64,000 nucleotides of DNA. Source: Unio delphinus. Lineage: Eukaryota > Mollusca > Bivalvia > Unionida > Unionidae. The notes under the pieces were generated by a model. That model had not been told where the DNA came from, ran no database searches, and saw only the letters and a program-made list of their open reading frames with translations. Below are positions 11,616 to 25,480 of this stretch, piece after piece. The stretch spans positions 744,001 through 808,000 of the forward strand of contig JAQISU010000071.1 of assembly GCA_029339505.1 (NCBI GenBank). The letters run 5' to 3'. Numbering within the stretch: position 1 is the first letter of the stretch; each line of letters begins with the position of its first letter. Made by a program: the position numbers and the translations under genes.

Positions 11616-14600
11616 CGTAGATGGAAATACTTAGATATATATACGACTACGTAAATAGTCAGATATAGATGTAATATTCATGTAAAGAGTGAATCTAGCT
11701 GAATTGGAAAACATCGACAAAGATAGTTGTATTTTGATTGAAATATCTCAATGTATTTTGTTTAATGTGGATAGTTATAGCTATGTGTAGGTGGATAGAT
11801 AATGAGAGATGCAGCTTAACTAATATGGAGTAATCTGATATCAGACATCTCAACTTTGATAGCTGAATCTCGATTGATATAGAACTATGTGATTTGGATG
11901 CCGGCTATAGATATGTCACCAGACATAAGCTTACATGTTGTCAGATTTATCTTCATGTAGTTTGACATACGTATATCGATACATCTTCACGAAGATGGAA
12001 TAATGTCGTGATCTATGAGTCTGCGTAGATTGTCATATGTAGATAGATTTGTCCCCAAGAATGTGAATCTATCTGAATTGAACCTCCGCAACGTATATAA
12101 CTATATTATGATTGAAATATCTCGATCTGTTCTAGTAAATATGGATAGTTATAGTTATGTGCTGTTGGATATGTGTTGAGATCAGCATGATAACGAAGCT
12201 TGAAACGTCTGTATTCAAACCACATCAACGTTTATATATGTATCCGGATTGATATACCCCGATTTAATTTGGTTTCGGTCCACAGATATATCTCCAAACC
12301 TAAGCTTACATGTTGTCAGATTTATCTTCATGTAGTTTGACAAACGTATATCGATACATCTGCACGAAGATGGAATAATGTAGATATCTATCAGTCTACG
12401 TAGATTGTCATATGTAGATAGATTTATCCCCAAGAATGTGAATCTATCTGAATTGAACCACCGCAACGTATATAACTATATTTGGATTGAAATATCTCGA
12501 ACTGTTCTAGTAAATATGGATAGTTATAGTTATGTGCTGTTGTATATATGTTGTGATAAGCATGATAACGAAGCCTGAAACATCTGTATTCAAACCACAT
12601 CAACTGTTATATATGTATCTCGATTGATATACCACGATTCAATTTGGTTTCGGTCTAAAGATATATATCCAAACGTAAGCTTACAAGTTTTCAGATTTAT
12701 CTTCATGAAGTTTGACATACGTATATCGATACATCTTCACGAAGTTGGAATAATGTCGTGATCTATGAGTCTGCGTAGATTGTCATATGTAGATAGATTT
12801 ATCCCCAAGAATGTGAATCTGTCTGAATTGAAGCACCGCAACGTATATAACTATATTTGGATTGAAATATCTCGATCTGTACTGGTAAATATGGATAGTT
12901 ATAGTTATGTGCTGTTGAATATGTGTTGAGATAAGCATGATAACGAAGCTTGAAACATCTGTATTCAAACCACATCAACGTTTATATATGTAGCTCGATT
13001 CATATACCCCGATTTAATTTGGTTTCGGTCTACAGATATATCTCCAAACGTAAGCTTACATGTTGTCAGATTTATCTTCATGTAGTTTGACATACGTATA
13101 TCGATACATCTGCACGAAGATGGAATAATGTAGATATCTATCAATCTACGTAGATTGTCATATGTAGATAGATTTATCCCCAAGAATGTGAATCTATCTG
13201 AATTGAACACCACAACGTATATAACTATATTTGGACTGAAATATCTCGAACTGTTCTAGTAAATATGGATAGTTATAGTTATGTGCTGTTGGATATGTGT
13301 TGTGATAAGCATGATAACAAAGCCTGAAACATCTGTATTCAAACCACATCAACGGTTATATATGTATCTCGATTGATATACCACGATTCAATTTGGTTTC
13401 GGTCTACAGATATATCTCCAAACATAAGCTTACAAGTTTTCAGATTTATCTTCATGTAGTTTGACATACGTATATCGATACATCTTCACGAAGATGGAAT
13501 AATGTAGAGATCTATCAGTCTACGTAGATTGTCATATGTAGATAGATTTATCCCCAAGAATGTGAATCTATCTGAATTGAACAACATCAATATATATAAC
13601 TATATTTGGATTGAAATATCTCGATCTTTCCTAGTAAATATGGATAGTTATAGTTATGTGCTGTTGGATATGTGTTGAGATTCGCATGATAACGAAGCTT
13701 GAAACATCTGTATTCAAACCACATCAACGTTTATATATTTATCTTGATTGATATACAACGATTTAATTTGGTTTCGGTCTACAGATATATCTCCAAACGT
13801 AAGCTTACATGTTGTCAGATTTATCTTCATGTAGTTTGACATACGTATATCGATACATCTTCACGAAGATGGAATAATGTAGATATCTATCAGTCTACGT
13901 AGATTGTCATATGTAAATAGATTTATCCCCAAGAATGTGAATCTATCTGAATTGAAGCAACGCAACGTATATAACTATATTTGGATTGAAATATCTCGAT
14001 CTGTTCTAGTAAATATGGATAGTTATAGTTATGTGCTGTTGAATATGTGTTGAGATAAGCATGATAACGAAGCTTGAAACATCTGCATTCAAACCACATC
14101 AACGTTTATATATGTATCTCGATTCATATACCACGACTTAATTTCTTTTCGGTCTACAGATATATCTCCAAACGTAAGCTTACATGTTGTCAGATTTATC
14201 TTCATGAAGTTTGACATACGTATATCGATACATCTTCACGAAGATGGAATAATGTAGATATCTATCAGTCTACGTAGATTGTCATATGTAAATAGATTTA
14301 TCCCCAAGAATGTGAATCTATCTGAATTGAAGCAACGCAACGTATATAACTATATTTGGATTGAAATATCTCGATCTGTTCTAGTAAATATGGATAGTTA
14401 TAGTTATGTGCTGTTGAATATGTGTTGAGATAAGCATGATAACGAAGCTTGAAACATCTGCATTCAAACCACATCAACGTTTATATATGTATCTCGATTC
14501 ATATACAACGACTTAATTTCTTTTCGGTCTACAGACATATCTCCAAACGTAAGCTTACATGTTGTCAGATTTATCTTCATGAAGTTTGACATTCGTATAT

Positions 14601-15737
14601 CGATACATCTTCACGAAGATGGAACAATGTAGTAATCTTTCAGTCTACCTAGATTGTCATATGTAGATAGATTTGTCCCCAAGAATGTGAATCTATCTGA
14701 ATTGAACCTCCGCAACGTATATAACTATATTATGATTGAAATATCTCGATCTGTTCTAGTAAATATGGATAGTTATAGTTATGTGCTGTTGGATATGTGT
14801 TGAGATCAGCATGATAACGAAGCTTGAAACATCTGTATTCAAACCACATCAACGTTTATATATGTATCCGGATTGATATACCACGATTTAATTTGGTTTC
14901 GGTCTACAGATATATCTCCAAACCTAAGCTTACATGTTGTCAGATTTATCTTCATGTAGTTTGACAAACGTATATCGATAAATCTGCACGAAGATGGAAT
15001 AATGTAGATATCTATCAGTCTACGTAGATTGTCATATGTAGATAGATTTATCCCCAATAATGTGAATCTATCTGAATTGAACCACAGCAACGTATATAAC
15101 TATATTTGGATTGAAATATCTCGAACTGTTCTAGTAAATATGGATAGTTATAGTTATGTGCTGTTGGATATGTGTTGTGATAAGCATGATAAAGAAGCCT
15201 GAAACATCTATATTCAAACCACATCAACGGTTATATATGTATCTCGATTGATATACCACGATTCAATTTGGTTTCGGTCTAAAGATATATATCCAAACGT
15301 AAGCTTACAAGTTTTCAGATTTATCTTCATGAAGTTTGACATACGTATATCGATACATCGTCACGAAGATGGAATAATGTAGAGATCTATCAGTCTACGT
15401 AGATTGTCATATGTAGATAGATTTATCCCCAAGAATGTGAATCTATCTGAATTGAACCATCGCAACGTATATAACTATATTTGGATTGAAATATCTTTAT
15501 CTCTTCTGGTAAATATGGATAGTTATAGCTGTCTGATATTGGATATATGTTGAGATAAGCATGATAACGAAGTTTGAAACATCTGTATTCAACCACATCA
15601 ACGTGTATATATGTATCTCAATTGATCTAGCACGATGTAATTTGGTTTCGATCTACAGATATATCTCCAAACGCAATCTTACATGTTGTCAGATTTATCT
15701 TGATGTAGTTTTTTATAGGTATATAGATACGTCTTCA
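11616..15737. repeat. HOR unit 4: copy of unit 2 (m1 m2 m4-m8 m8 m9-m11)
   Basis: It matches 5996-10117 at an offset of 5,620 bp. It has the same missing m3, doubled m8, GGTCCACAG in m2, CGAAGTTGG at 12740 and ACAGACATATC. I noticed no difference from unit 2 at the diagnostic sites compared. Confidence 0.9.
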
Positions 15738-18700
15738 CGTAGATGGAAATACTTAGATATATATACGACTACGTAAATAGTCAGATATAGATGTAATATT
15801 CATGTAAAGAGTGAATCTAGCTGAATTGGAAAACATCGACAAAGATAGTTGTATTTTGATTGAAATATCTCAATGTATTTTGTTTAATGTGGATAGTTAT
15901 AGCTATGTGTAGGTGGATATATAATGAGAGATGCAGCTTAACTAATATGGAGTAATCTGATATCAAACATCTCAACTTTGATAGCTGAATCTCGATTGAT
16001 ATAGAACTATGTGATTTGGATGCCGGCTATAGATATGTCACCAGACATAAGCTTACATGTTGTCAGATTTATCTTCATGTAGTTTGACATACGTATATCG
16101 ATACATCTTCACGAAGATGGAATAATGTCGTGATCTATGAGTCTGCGTAGATTGTCATATGTAGATAGATTTGTCCCCAAGAATGTGAATCTATCTGAAT
16201 TGAACCTCCGCAACGTATATAACTATATTATGATTGAAATATCTCGATCTGTTCTAGTAAATATGGATAGTTATAGTTATGTGCTGTTGGATATGTGTTG
16301 AGATCAGCATGATAACGAAGCTTGAAACGTCTGTATTCAAACCACATCAACGTTTATATATGTATCCGGATTGATATACCCCGATTTAATTTGGTTTCGG
16401 TCTACAGATATATCTCCAAACCTAAGCTTACATGTTGTCAGATTTATCTTCATGTAGTTTGACAAACGTATATCGATACATCTGCACGAAGATGGAATAA
16501 TGTAGATATCTATCAGTCTACGTAGATTGTCATATGTAGATAGATTTATCCCCAATAATGTGAATCTGTCTGAATTGAAGCACCGCAACGTATATAACTA
16601 TATTTGGATTGAAATATCTCGATCTGTACTAGTAAATATGGATAGTTATAGTTATGTGCTGTTGAATATGTGTTGAGATAAGCATGATAACGAAGCTTGA
16701 AACATCTGTATTCAAACCACATCAACGTTTATATATGTATCTCGATTCATATACCACGACTTAATTTCTTTTCGGTCTACAGATATATCTCCAAACGTAA
16801 GCTTACATGTTGTCAGATTTATCTTCATGTAGTTTGACAAACGTATATCGATACATCTGCACGAAGATGGAATAATGTAGATATCTATCAGTCTACGTAG
16901 ATTGTCATATGTAGATAGATTTATCCCCAAGAATGTGAATCTATCTGAATTGAACCACCGCAACGTATATAACTATATTTGGATTGAAATATCTCGAACT
17001 GTTCTAGTAAATATGGATAGTTATAGTTATGTGCTGTTGTATATATGTTGTGATAAGCATGATAACGAAGCCTGAAACATCTGTATTCAAACCACATCAA
17101 CTGTTATATATGTATCTCGATTGATATACCACGATTCAATTTGGTTTCGGTCTAAAGATATATATCCAAACGTAAGCTTACAAGTTTTCAGATTTATCTT
17201 CATGAAGTTTGACATACGTATATCGATACATCTTCACGAAGATGGAATAATGTCGTGATCTATGAGTCTGCGTAGATTGTCATATGTAGATAGATTTATC
17301 CCCAAGAATGTGAATCTGTCTGAATTGAAGCACCGCAACGTATATAACTATATTTGGATTGAAATATCTCGATCTGTACTGGTAAATATGGATAGTTATA
17401 GTTATGTGCTGTTGAATATGTGTTGAGATAAGCATGATAACGAAGCTTGAAACATCTGTATTCAAACCACATCAACGTTTATATATGTAGCTCGATTCAT
17501 ATACCACGACTTAATTTCTTTTCGGTCTACAGATATATCTCCAAACGTAAGCTTACATGTTGTCAGATTTATCTTCATGTAGTTTGACATACGTATATCG
17601 ATATATCTTCACGAAGATGGAATAATGTAGATATCTATCAGTCTACGTAGATTGTCATATGTAGATAGATTTATCCCCAAGAATGTGAATCTATCTGAAT
17701 TGAACACCACAACGTATATAACTATATTTGGACTGAAATATCTCGAACTGTTCTAGTAAATATGGATAGTTATAGTTATGTGCTGTTGGATATGTGTTGT
17801 GATAAGCATGATAACAAAGCCTGAAACATCTGTATTCAAACCACATCAACGGTTATATATGTATCTCGATTGATATACCACGATTCAATTTGGTTTCGGT
17901 CTACAGATATATCTCCAAACATAAGCTTACAAGTTTTCAGATTTATCTTCATGTAGTTTGACATACGTATATCGATACATCTTCACGAAGATGGAATAAT
18001 GTAGAGATCTATCAGTCTACGTAGATTGTCATATGTAGATAGATTTATCCCCAAGAATGTGAATCTATCTGAATTGAACAACATCAATATATATAACTAT
18101 ATTTGGATTGAAATATCTCGATCTTTCCTAGTAAATATGGATAGTTATAGTTATGTGCTGTTGGATATGTGTTGAGATTCGCATGATAACGAAGCTTAAA
18201 ACATCTGTATTCAAACCACATCAACGTTTATATATTTATCTTGATTGATATACAACGATTTAATTTGGTTTCGGTCTACAGATATATCTCCAAACGTAAG
18301 CTTACATGTTGTCAGATTTATCTTCATGTAGTTTGACATACGTATATCGATACATCTTCACGAAGATGGAATAATGTAGATATCTATCAGTCTACGTAGA
18401 TTGTCATATGTAAAAAGATTTATCCCCAAGAATGTGAATCTATCTGAATTGAAGCAACGCAACGTATATAACTATATTTGGATTGAAATATCTCGATCTG
18501 TTCTAGTAAATATGGATAGTTATAGTTATGTGCTGTTGAATATGTGTTGAGATAAGCATGATAACGAAGCTTGAAACATCTGCATTCAAACCACATCAAC
18601 GTTTATATATGTATCTCGATTCATATACCACGACTTAATTTCTTTTCGGTCTACAGATATATCTCCAAACGTAAGCTTACATGTTGTCAGATTTATCTTC

Positions 18701-19859
18701 ATGAAGTTTGACATTCGTATATCGATACATCTTCACGAAGATGGAACAATGTAGTAATCTTTCAGTTTACCTAGATTGTCATATGTAGATAGATTTGTCC
18801 CCAAGAATGTGAATCTATCTGAATTGAACCTCCGCAACGTATATAACTATATTATGATTGAAATATCTCGATCTGTTCTAGTAAATATGGATAGTTATAG
18901 TTATGTGCTGTTGGATATGTGTTGAGATCAGCATGATAACGAAGCTTGAAACATCTGTATTCAAACCACATCAACGTTTATATATGTATCCGGATTGATA
19001 TACCACGATTTAATTTGGTTTCGGTCTACAGATATATCTCCAAACCTAAGCTTACATGTTGTCAGATTTATCTTCATGTAGTTTGACAAACGTATATCGA
19101 TAAATCTGCACGAAGATGGAATAATGTAGATATCTATCAGTCTACGTAGATTGTCATATGTAGATAGATTTATCCCCAATAATGTGAATCTATCTGAATT
19201 GAACCACAGCAACGTATATAACTATATTTGGATTGAAATATCTCGAACTGTTCTAGTAAATATGGATAGTTATAGTTATGTGCTGTTGGATATGTGTTGT
19301 GATAAGCATGATAAAGAAGCCTGAAACATCTATATTCAAACCACATCAACGGTTATATATGTATCTCGATTGATATACCACGATTCAATTTGGTTTCGGT
19401 CTAAAGATATATATCCAAACGTAAGCTTACAAGTTTTCAGATTTATCTTCATGAAGTTTGACATACGTATATCGATACATCGTCACGAAGATGGAATAAT
19501 GTAGAGATCTATCAGTCTACGTAGATTGTCATATGTAGATAGATTTATCCCCAAGAATGTGAATCTATCTGAATTGAACCATCGCAACGTATATAACTAT
19601 ATTTGGATTGAAATATCTTTATCTCTTCTGGTAAATATGGATAGTTATAGCTGTCTGATATTGGATATATGTTGCGATAAGCATGATAACGAAGTTTGAA
19701 ACATCTGTATTCAACCACATCAACGTGTATATATGTATCTCAATTGATCTAGCACGATGTAATTTGGTTTCGATCTACAGATATATCTCCAAACGCAATC
19801 TTACATGTTGTCAGATTTATCTTGATGTAGTTTTTTATAGGTATATAGATACGTCTCCA
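15738..19859. repeat. HOR unit 5: canonical 11-mer m1-m11
   Basis: All 11 types occur in order. Private markers are TCGATATATCTTCACG at the end of m5 (near 17598) and ATGTAAAAAGATT in m8 (near 18410). Both recur 5,621 bp downstream in the next unit. Confidence 0.88.
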
Positions 19860-22800
19860 CGTAGATGGAAATACTTAGATATATATACGACTACGTAAAT
19901 AGTCAGATATAGATGTAATATTCATGTAAAGAGTGAATCTAGCTGAATTGGAAAACATCGACAAAGATAGTTGTATTTTGATTGAAATATCTCAATGTAT
20001 TTTGTTTAATGTGGATAGTTATAGCTATGTGTAGGTGGATAGATAATGAGAGATGCAGCTTAACTAATATGGAGTAATCTGATATCAGACATCTCAACTT
20101 TGATAGCTGAATCTCGATTGATATAGAACTATGTGATTTGGATGCCGGCTATAGATATGTCACCAGACATAAGCTTACATGTTGTCAGATTTATCTTCAT
20201 GTAGTTTGACATACGTATATCGATACATCTTCACGAAGATGGAATAATGTCGTGATCTATTAGTCTGCGTAGATTGTCATATGTAGATAGATTTGTCCCC
20301 AAGAATGTGAATCTATCTGAATTGAACCTCCGCAACGTATATAACTATATTATGATTGAAATATCTCGATCTGTTCTAGTAAATATGGATAGTTATAGTT
20401 ATGTGCTGTTGGAAATGTGTTGAGATCAGCATGATAACGAAGCTTGAAACGTCTGTATTCAAACCACATCAACGTTTATATATGTATCCGGATTGATATA
20501 CCCCGATTTAATTTGGTTTCGGTCTACAGATATATCTCCAAACCTAAGCTTACATGTTGTCAGATTTATCTTCATGTAGTTTGACAAACGTATATCGATA
20601 CATCTGCACGAAGATGGAATAATGTAGATATCTATCAGTCTACGTAGATTGTCATATGTAGATAGATTTATCCCCAAGAATGTGAATCTATCAGAATTGA
20701 ACCACCGCAACGTATATAACTATATTTGCATTGAAATATCTCGAACTGTTCTAGTAAATATGGATAGTTATAGTTATGTGCTGTTGTATATATGTTGTGA
20801 TAAGCATGATAACGAAGCCTGAAACATCTGTATTCAAACCACATCAACTGTTATATATGTATCTCGATTGATATACCACGATTCAATTTGGTTTCGGTCT
20901 AAAGATATATATCCAAACGTAAGCTTACAAGTTTTCAGATTTATCTTCATGAAGATTGACATACGTATATCGATACATCTTCACGAAGTTGGAATAATGT
21001 CGTGATCTATGAGTCTGCGTAGATTGTCATATGTAGATAGATTTATCCCCAATAATGTGAATCTGTCTGAATTGAAGCACCGCAACGTATATAACTATAT
21101 TTGGATTGAAATATCTCGATCTGTACTGGTAAATATGGATAGTTATAGTTATGTGCTGTTGAATATGTGTTGAGATAAGCATGATAACGAAGCTTGAAAC
21201 ATCTGTATTCAAACCACATCAACGTTTATATATGTAGCTCGATTCATATACCACGATTCAATTTGGTTTCGGTCTACAGATATATCTCCAAACGTAAGCT
21301 TACATGTTGTCAGATTTATCTTCATGTAGTTTGACATACGTATATCGATACATCTGCACGAAGATGGAATAATGTAGATATCTATCAATCTACGTAGATT
21401 GTCATATGTAGATAGATTTATCCCCAAGAATGTGAATCTATCTGAATTGAACACCACAACGTATATAACTATATTTGGACTGAAATATCTCGAACTGTTC
21501 TAGTAAATATGGATAGTTATAGTTATGTGCTGTTGGATATGTGTTGTGATAAGCATGATAACAAAGCCTGAAACATCTGTATTCAAACCACATCAACGGT
21601 TATATATGTATCTCGATTGATATACCACGATTCAATTTGGTTTCGGTCTACAGATATATCTCCAAACATAAGCTTACAAGTTTTCAGATTTATCTTCATG
21701 AAGTTTGACATACGTATATCGATACATCTTCACGAAGATGGAATAATGTAGAGATCTATCAGTCTACGTAGATTGTCATATGTAGATAGATTTATCCCCA
21801 AGAATGTGAATCTATCTGAATTGAACAACATCAATATATATAACTATATTTGGATTGAAATATCTCGATCTGTTCTAGTAAATATGGATAGTTATAGTTA
21901 TGTGCTGTTGGATATGTGTTGAGATCAGCATGATAACGAAGCTTGAAACGTCTGTATTCAAACCACATCAACGTTTATATATGTATCCGGATTGATATAC
22001 CCCGATTTAATTTGGTTTCGGTCTACAGATATATCTCCAAACCTAAGCTTACATGTTGTCAGATTTATCTTCATGTAGTTTGACAAACGTATATCGATAC
22101 ATCTGCACGAAGATGGAATAATGTAGATATCTATCAGTCTACGTAGATTGTCATATGTAGATAGATTTATCCCCAATAATGTGAATCTGTCTGAATTGAA
22201 GCACCGCAACGTATATAACTATATTTGGATTGAAATATCTCGATCTGTACTAGTAAATATGGATAGTTATAGTTATGTGCTGTTGAATATGTGTTGAGAT
22301 AAGCATGATAACGAAGCTTGAAACATCTGTATTCAAACCACATCAACGTTTATATATGTATCTCGATTCATATACCACGACTTAATTTCTTTTCGGTCTA
22401 CAGATATATCTCCAAACGTAAGCTTACATGTTGTCAGATTTATCTTCATGTAGTTTGACAAACGTATATCGATACATCTGCACGAAGATGGAATAATGTA
22501 GATATCTATCAGTCTACGTAGATTGTCATATGTAGATAGATTTATCCCCAAGAATGTGAATCTATCTGAATTGAACCACCGCAACGTATATAACTATATT
22601 TGGATTGAAATATCTCGAACTGTTCTAGTAAATATGGATAGTTATAGTTATGTGCTGTTGTATATATGTTGTGATAAGCATGATAACGAAGCCTGAAACA
22701 TCTGTATTCAAACCACATCAACTGTTATATATGTATCTCGATTGATATACCACGATTCAATTTGGTTTCGGTCTAAAGATATATATCCAAACGTAAGCTT

Positions 22801-25480
22801 ACAAGTTTTCAGATTTATCTTCATGAAGTTTGACATACGTATATCGATACATCTTCACGAAGATGGAATAATGTCGTGATCTATGAGTCTGCGTAGATTG
22901 TCATATGTAGATAGATTTATCCCCAAGAATGTGAATCTGTCTGAATTGAAGCACCGCAACGTATATAACTATATTTGGATTGAAATATCTCGATCTGTAC
23001 TGGTAAATATGGATAGTTATAGTTATGTGCTGTTGAATATGTGTTGAGATAAGCATGATAACGAAGCTTGAAACATCTGTATTCAAACCACATCAACGTT
23101 TATATATGTAGCTCGATTCATATACCACGACTTAATTTCTTTTCGGTCTACAGATATATCTCCAAACGTAAGCTTACATGTTGTCAGATTTATCTTCATG
23201 TAGTTTGACATACGTATATCGATATATCTTCACGAAGATGGAATAATGTAGATATCTATCAGTCTACGTAGATTGTCATATGTAGATAGATTTATCCCCA
23301 AGAATGTGAATCTATCTGAATTGAACACCACAACGTATATAACTATATTTGGACTGAAATATCTCGAACTGTTCTAGTAAATATGGATAGTTATAGTTAT
23401 GTGCTGTTGGATATGTGTTGTGATAAGCATGATAACAAAGCCTGAAACATCTGTATTCAAACCACATCAACGGTTATATATGTATCTCGATTGATATACC
23501 ACGATTCAATTTGGTTTCGGTCTACAGATATATCTCCAAACATAAGCTTACAAGTTTTCAGATTTATCTTCATGTAGTTTGACATACGTATATCGATACA
23601 TCTTCACGAAGATGGAATAATGTAGAGATCTATCAGTCTACGTAGATTGTCATATGTAGATAGATTTATCCCCAAGAATGTGAATCTATCTGAATTGAAC
23701 AACATCAATATATATAACTATATTTGGATTGAAATATCTCGATCTTTCCTAGTAAATATGGATAGTTATAGTTATGTGCTGTTGGATATGTGTTGAGATT
23801 CGCATGATAACGAAGCTTAAAACATCTGTATTCAAACCACATCAACGTTTATATATTTATCTTGATTGATATACAACGATTTAATTTGGTTTCGGTCTAC
23901 AGATATATCTCCAAACGTAAGCTTACATGTTGTCAGATTTATCTTCATGTAGTTTGACATACGTATATCGATACATCTTCACGAAGATGGAATAATGTAG
24001 ATATCTATCAGTCTACGTAGATTGTCATATGTAAAAAGATTTATCCCCAAGAATGTGAATCTATCTGAATTGAAGCAACGCAACGTATATAACTATATTT
24101 GGATTGAAATATCTCGATCTGTTCTAGTAAATATGGATAGTTATAGTTATGTGCTGTTGAATATGTGTTGAGATAAGCATGATAACGAAGCTTGAAACAT
24201 CTGCATTCAAACCACATCAACGTTTATATATGTATCTCGATTCATATACCACGACTTAATTTCTTTTCGGTCTACAGATATATCTCCAAACGTAAGCTTA
24301 CATGTTGTCAGATTTATCTTCATGAAGTTTGACATTCGTATATCGATACATCTTCACGAAGATGGAACAATGTAGTAATCTTTCAGTTTACCTAGATTGT
24401 CATATGTAGATAGATTTGTCCCCAAGAATGTGAATCTATCTGAATTGAACCTCCGCAACGTATATAACTATATTATGATTGAAATATCTCGATCTGTTCT
24501 AGTAAATATGGATAGTTATAGTTATGTGCTGTTGGATATGTGTTGAGATCAGCATGATAACGAAGCTTGAAACATCTGTATTCAAACCACATCAACGTTT
24601 ATATATGTATCCGGATTGATATACCACGATTTAATTTGGTTTCGGTCTACAGATATATCTCCAAACCTAAGCTTACATGTTGTCAGATTTATCTTCATGT
24701 AGTTTGACAAACGTATATCGATAAATCTGCACGAAGATGGAATAATGTAGATATCTATCAGTCTACGTAGATTGTCATATGTAGATAGATTTATCCCCAA
24801 TAATGTGAATCTATCTGAATTGAACCACAGCAACGTATATAACTATATTTGGATTGAAATATCTCGAACTGTTCTAGTAAATATGGATAGTTATAGTTAT
24901 GTGCTGTTGGATATGTGTTGTGATAAGCATGATAAAGAAGCCTGAAACATCTATATTCAAACCACATCAACGGTTATATATGTATCTCGATTGATATACC
25001 ACGATTCAATTTGGTTTCGGTCTAAAGATATATATCCAAACGTAAGCTTACAAGTTTTCAGATTTATCTTCATGAAGTTTGACATACGTATATCGATACA
25101 TCGTCACGAAGATGGAATAATGTAGAGATCTATCAGTCTACGTAGATTGTCATATGTAGATAGATTTATCCCCAAGAATGTGAATCTATCTGAATTGAAC
25201 CATCGCAACGTATATAACTATATTTGGATTGAAATATCTTTATCTCTTCTGGTAAATATGGATAGTTATAGCTGTCTGATATTGGATATATGTTGCGATA
25301 AGCATGATAACGAAGTTTGAAACATCTGTATTCAACCACATCAACGTGTATATATGTATCTCAATTGATCTAGCACGATGTAATTTGGTTTCGATCTACA
25401 GATATATCTCCAAACGCAATCTTACATGTTGTCAGATTTATCTTGATGTAGTTTTTTATAGGTATATAGATACGTCTCCA
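19860..25480. repeat. HOR unit 6: 15-mer with m7/m2 hybrid
   Basis: This is the longest unit, 5,621 bp. The order is m1 m2 m4 m5 m6 m7/m2 m3 m4 m5 m6 m7 m8 m9 m10 m11. The hybrid at 21733-22107 joins two partial HORs, so m3-m6 types follow a second time without a new m1. From the hybrid onward the unit is a copy of unit 5 at an offset of 5,621 bp. It is the junction of a tandem duplication. Confidence 0.9.
21733..22107. repeat. Hybrid monomer m7/m2
   Basis: The head is m7 (GTAGAGATC, ACAACATCAATATATA). The tail is m2 (GATCTGTTC, GATCAGCATG, AACGTCTG, ATACCCCG). The switch is narrow, at about 21850-21872. It joins the two halves of the 15-mer unit. Confidence 0.87.
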
